Below are positions 6,800 to 8,674 of a stretch of DNA of 8,674 nucleotides, one piece after another (positions within the stretch are counted from its first letter, which is position 1; every line of letters begins with the position of its first letter). The notes below the pieces were generated by a model, which worked only from the letters and a program-made list of their open reading frames with translations, was not told the origin of the DNA and searched no databases. Source of the DNA: Chloroflexota bacterium (GTDB taxonomy: Bacteria > Chloroflexota > Anaerolineae > 4572-78 > J111); assembly GCA_003695455.1 (NCBI GenBank), contig RFJF01000264.1, forward strand, positions 1 through 8,674, in the 5' to 3' direction. Position numbers and translations under genes: made by a program.

Positions 6800-7999
6800 T
6801 TATTTGCCGGCGTATTCCCTGTTTTGCAAAAATTCAATGGCGCGCTCAAGTTGCGGGTCGCGGCCGTTGGCCCGGTCATCCTCGGTAAACAACGATTCGA
6901 TGTCCGGCTGCAGGCCGGTGCCGTCAATGGCGTTGCCGTTGGGAGTAAACCATTTGGCTACCGTCACGTGCAGACGAGAGTGGTCAGACAGTTCGTAAAT
7001 TAGCTGCACGCTGCCTTTGCCAAACGTTTTTTCACCGATGAGCGTGGCCCGGCCGGTATCCTGCAACGCGCCGGCCACAATCTCGCTGGCGCTGGCTGTG
7101 CCGCCGTTCACCAGCACCACCACCGGTTGGTCCAGCGCCTTGCCGCCGGAATGAACATTGTAAACGCGTTCCCCCTCGCCCTGCCGGTCTTCTTTAACCA
7201 CCACGCCATCGCGCAAAAACTGGCTGGCAATATTGACCGCCGCATCCAGCAGGCCGCCGCCGTTGCCGCGCAAATCAAAAATAAAGGATTTTGCGCCCTG
7301 GGTAATCAACTCGTCAAAGGCATCATTTATTTCATCGCTGCTGCGCTCGGTAAACGCCCGGAGTTGGATGTACCCGATAGTGGGGTCCTGTTCCAGCAGC
7401 CGCCAGTCGGCGCTGGGGGTCTCGATGATGGCCCGAACGATGGTCAGCTCCACCGGGTCGGTTTCTCCCTGACGGCGCACAGTGAGCGCCACCGGCGTGC
7501 CCACCTCGCCGCGAATCAGGTTAACCACATCTTCAATGGACATTTCCGGCAGAATATCCGCGCCGTCCACAGCCAGCAGCACGTCACCTTCCAGCAGCCC
7601 GGCCTTTTCTGCGGCCTGCCCGCGCATGGGGTTGAGCACAATCTCGCCGGCCTCATTTTGCTGCACAAACGCGCCAATTCCGCCAAACTGCCCCTCGAGC
7701 TGGGCTTTTTCCTGCGCCGCCGGTTCCGGCTCCAAAAAAACTGTGTACGGGTCATTCAGCGTGGCCAATGAGCCTTTAATGGCGCCGTAGGTGGTGTTGG
7801 CGTCGGGGGGAACGCCGCCGTAAAACTGCTCGCGCACGCGGTTCCAGACTTCCCAATACAACGCCAAATCCTGCTCGGCCTGCGGCGGCGGCTGGTCATC
7901 GGCCCAGTAATCGCGCATGGCAAAACCGGCGCCTGCGCCCACAGTAAAAATAACGGCCGCGACCATGGTGGTCAAAACAATTTTGATGAGAGTTTGCAT
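6800..7999 (-). CDS. ctpA: C-terminal processing peptidase (S41 family, CtpA type)
   Basis: A 399-residue membrane-anchored serine protease that cuts proteins near their C-termini outside the cytoplasmic membrane. One hydrophobic anchor (about 5-26) is followed by an extracytoplasmic helical part, a PDZ domain (about 100-190; GIGAFVQQ, KAGLLEGDVLLAVDG) and the S41 catalytic domain. The Ser/Lys/Gln triad expected from spacing in known Ctp/Tsp proteases is Ser303 in GGTASASEI, Lys328 in FGKGSVQ and Gln332. FDLRGNGGG (241-249) and FTPNGNAIDG (351-360) are also typical. The frame stays open upstream to 8419, but that part overlaps the opposite-strand ATPase gene and has no family match, so the start chosen is the ATG just before the hydrophobic anchor, with GGAA (8005-8008) 5 nt upstream. 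It is probably the first gene of the minus-strand operon. Function is firm for the family; substrates are unknown. Confidence 0.95.
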   Translation of the reverse strand: MQTLIKIVLTTMVAAVIFTVGAGAGFAMRDYWADDQPPPQAEQDLALYWEVWNRVREQFYGGVPPDANTTYGAIKGSLATLNDPYTVFLEPEPAAQEKAQLEGQFGGIGAFVQQNEAGEIVLNPMRGQAAEKAGLLEGDVLLAVDGADILPEMSIEDVVNLIRGEVGTPVALTVRRQGETDPVELTIVRAIIETPSADWRLLEQDPTIGYIQLRAFTERSSDEINDAFDELITQGAKSFIFDLRGNGGGLLDAAVNIASQFLRDGVVVKEDRQGEGERVYNVHSGGKALDQPVVVLVNGGTASASEIVAGALQDTGRATLIGEKTFGKGSVQLIYELSDHSRLHVTVAKWFTPNGNAIDGTGLQPDIESLFTEDDRANGRDPQLERAIEFLQNREYAGK

Positions 8000-8010
8000 A
8001 ACAGTTCCAA

Positions 8011-8038
8011 TTACGAATGATGAATGACGAATAACCAA
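8011..8038. repeat. Degenerate heptamer repeat tract in the ctpA leader
   Basis: Four 7-bp units in exact register, read on the plus strand: TTACGAA, TGATGAA, TGACGAA, TAACCAA. On the minus strand the following heptamer, TTGGAAC, supplies the GGAA ribosome site of ctpA. The tract would be transcribed as part of the ctpA 5' leader. Similar 7-bp-periodic tracts occur at three other places in this window. Confidence 0.75.
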
Positions 8039-8048
8039 TTTCCGGAAA
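8039..8048. promoter_or_regulatory. 10-bp perfect palindrome in the ctpA leader
   Basis: TTTCCGGAAA is a perfect palindrome directly next to the heptamer tract and about 20 nt into the predicted ctpA transcript. It could be an operator or a small structural element; chance occurrence is possible. Confidence 0.22.
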
Positions 8049-8071
8049 CCGCCTCGCAACAGCAAGATAAA

Positions 8072-8100
8072 ATTGTAGCACGGATAAAGGGGCGGAGCAA
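8072..8100 (-). promoter_or_regulatory. Predicted sigma70-type promoter for the ctpA operon
   Basis: On the minus strand TTGCTC (8100-8095) and TACAAT (8077-8072) are separated by 17 nt, and TGC directly before TACAAT makes an extended -10. The -10 matches the consensus at five of six bases; the -35 is poor (three of six), as is common with extended -10 sites. The start would fall near 8065, giving a leader of about 66 nt that contains a 10-bp palindrome (8039-8048) and a heptamer repeat tract before the ctpA ribosome site. This is a sequence prediction only. Confidence 0.6.
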
Positions 8101-8102
8101 AC

Positions 8103-8112
8103 GTCAATTGAC
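8103..8112. promoter_or_regulatory. 10-bp perfect palindrome at the divergent -35 region
   Basis: GTCAATTGAC is identical on both strands and covers the first five bases of the -35 of the rightward promoter, 2 nt from the -35 of the leftward one. The position suits an operator that could act on both genes, but a short palindrome can occur by chance and no regulator gene adjoins it. Confidence 0.3.
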
Positions 8113-8137
8113 AAAGCCCGCCGCTTGCGGGTAGAAT
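8108..8137 (+). promoter_or_regulatory. Predicted sigma70-type promoter for the ATPase gene
   Basis: TTGACA (8108-8113), a perfect -35 hexamer, and TAGAAT (8132-8137), five of six to the -10 consensus, are separated by 18 nt. The expected start, about 7-8 nt after the -10, falls at or next to the ATG at 8145, which has no ribosome site; this is the pattern of a leaderless gene. The spacer contains an inverted repeat (CCCGC at 8117-8121, GCGGG at 8127-8131), and the -35 lies inside a palindrome (8103-8112). Confidence 0.62.
8117..8131. repeat. Inverted repeat in the promoter spacer
   Basis: Five-base perfect arms CCCGC and GCGGG flank the loop CGCTT and fill most of the spacer between the -35 and -10 of the rightward promoter. 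It could be an operator half-site pair. A terminator role is unlikely, as no run of T follows on either strand. Confidence 0.3.
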
Positions 8138-8144
8138 GGCCCGT

Positions 8145-8674
8145 ATGAAATTTTTAAGCGATAATCTGGCCTTTTCAACCCATCCCGCCGATTTTCCGGC
8201 CGGGTTTGCGCCGCTTGCCACCCTGCCGCTGGTGATTCTGGTGGGGCTGACCGGCGTGGGCAAATCCACGGTGGTGGCAGGTTTGCAGCGCCGCGTGCCG
8301 TTTACCCTGCTGCCCAACCGGCGCGCGCTCACCGACGACACCATCATTGCCGCCATGCAAACCGAGGCCGGCCGGCCGGTGCAGTTAGAAACCGACCGCC
8401 TCAAACGGTTTGAGTACACCGCCCGCTACCGGCAAAAATACCCCGGCGGCATGGCCCACGCCCTCAGCCGGCTGGCGCTCCGGCAGGATGCGGCCCGGCA
8501 GCCGGTGCTGTTCGACGGGCTGCGCGGGCGGGATGAAGTTTGGCACGCCGTTGAATTATTTCCGGCGGCCCGATTTGTGGTGCTGGATGCGCCGGACCGG
8601 GTACGGCTGAGCCGCCTGCTGACCCGCAACGATGCCTTTGACCGGGTTGAGGGGCAGCCCGGCCTGGCCGGAGA
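8145..8674 (+). CDS. P-loop ATPase/kinase-like protein (3' end outside window)
   Basis: The first 176 codons of a gene reading away from ctpA. A hydrophobic strand leads into a clear Walker A motif, GLTGVGKST (34-42). VLFDGLRG (121-128) is a Walker B-like strand with Asp124, and FVVLDAP (144-150) is another core strand. The pattern resembles nucleotide or small-molecule kinases and AAA-type ATPases, where an arginine-rich region (LLTRNDAFDRV) after a core strand can form a lid. I do not recognise a specific family, so function beyond nucleotide binding is not claimed. The ATG at 8145 has no ribosome-binding sequence and lies 7 nt after a good -10 element, so the message may be leaderless. Another in-frame ATG at 8136 overlaps that -10 element and is less likely. 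Confidence 0.72.
   Translation, partial: MKFLSDNLAFSTHPADFPAGFAPLATLPLVILVGLTGVGKSTVVAGLQRRVPFTLLPNRRALTDDTIIAAMQTEAGRPVQLETDRLKRFEYTARYRQKYPGGMAHALSRLALRQDAARQPVLFDGLRGRDEVWHAVELFPAARFVVLDAPDRVRLSRLLTRNDAFDRVEGQPGLAG

Noticed and set aside
8102..8107. TTGACG as the -35 of the ctpA promoter
   Set aside because: It lies 24 nt from TACAAT, too far, and no other -10 lies at proper spacing; the extended -10 with TTGCTC fits better.
8117..8131. Intrinsic terminator between the divergent genes
   Set aside because: The hairpin arms are only 5 bp, no T run follows, and both genes point away from the region.
8000..8419. Upstream extension of the ctpA reading frame by 140 codons
   Set aside because: It overlaps the opposite-strand ATPase start and both promoters and has no family resemblance. 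The signal anchor and ribosome site fit the ATG at 7999.

Overview
The window is a compact stretch of bacterial chromosome, GC-rich over most of its length. Eight genes lie head to tail on the minus strand and read right to left, and one divergent gene runs off the right edge on the plus strand. The style suggests a free-living Chloroflexota bacterium, perhaps of the Anaerolineae/Caldilineae type: tight operons, short intergenic tracts of degenerate 7-bp repeats, archaeal-style LeuC/LeuD proteins and a GT-C type membrane protein with a TNGYHPLW-like motif. This placement is an inference from gene character, not a phylogenetic result.

Layout in the direction of minus-strand transcription. A 145-bp divergent control region (8000-8144) holds back-to-back promoters. 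Then come ctpA (C-terminal processing protease, 6800-7999), smpB (trans-translation factor, 6300-6776), a homocitrate-synthase-like enzyme (4930-6288), the large and small subunits of a 3-isopropylmalate dehydratase/homoaconitase-type enzyme (3644-4924 and 3003-3539), a cinA-family protein (1815-2999), a multi-membrane-span glycosyltransferase-like protein (273-1790) and the start of a response regulator (1-266, cut by the window edge). Intergenic gaps are 23, 11, 5, 104, 3, 24 and 6 nt, so one long transcript is likely. On the other side of the control region, a P-loop ATPase/kinase-like gene (8145 onward) reads rightward, apparently from an almost leaderless promoter.

The central three genes form a metabolic module. 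One enzyme would condense an acyl-CoA with a 2-oxo acid, and a two-subunit iron-sulfur dehydratase would isomerise the product. This is the first half of a 2-oxo-acid chain-elongation pathway of the lysine (alpha-aminoadipate), leucine or coenzyme-B kind. The decarboxylating dehydrogenase that would finish it is not in the window. The synthase keeps most homocitrate-synthase substrate residues but appears to carry an Asp-to-Asn change. The small dehydratase subunit has a specificity loop matching neither the YLRT nor the YLVY type that I recall, so the true substrate is open.

Other points of interest are a CinA protein whose C-terminal amidase domain has lost its catalytic serine motif, four tracts of 7-bp-periodic repeats (one translated as the N-terminus of the dehydratase small subunit), and a palindrome-rich divergent promoter region. 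No RNA genes, CRISPR arrays, insertion sequences or clear terminators were seen. No gene-free stretch exceeds 145 bp.
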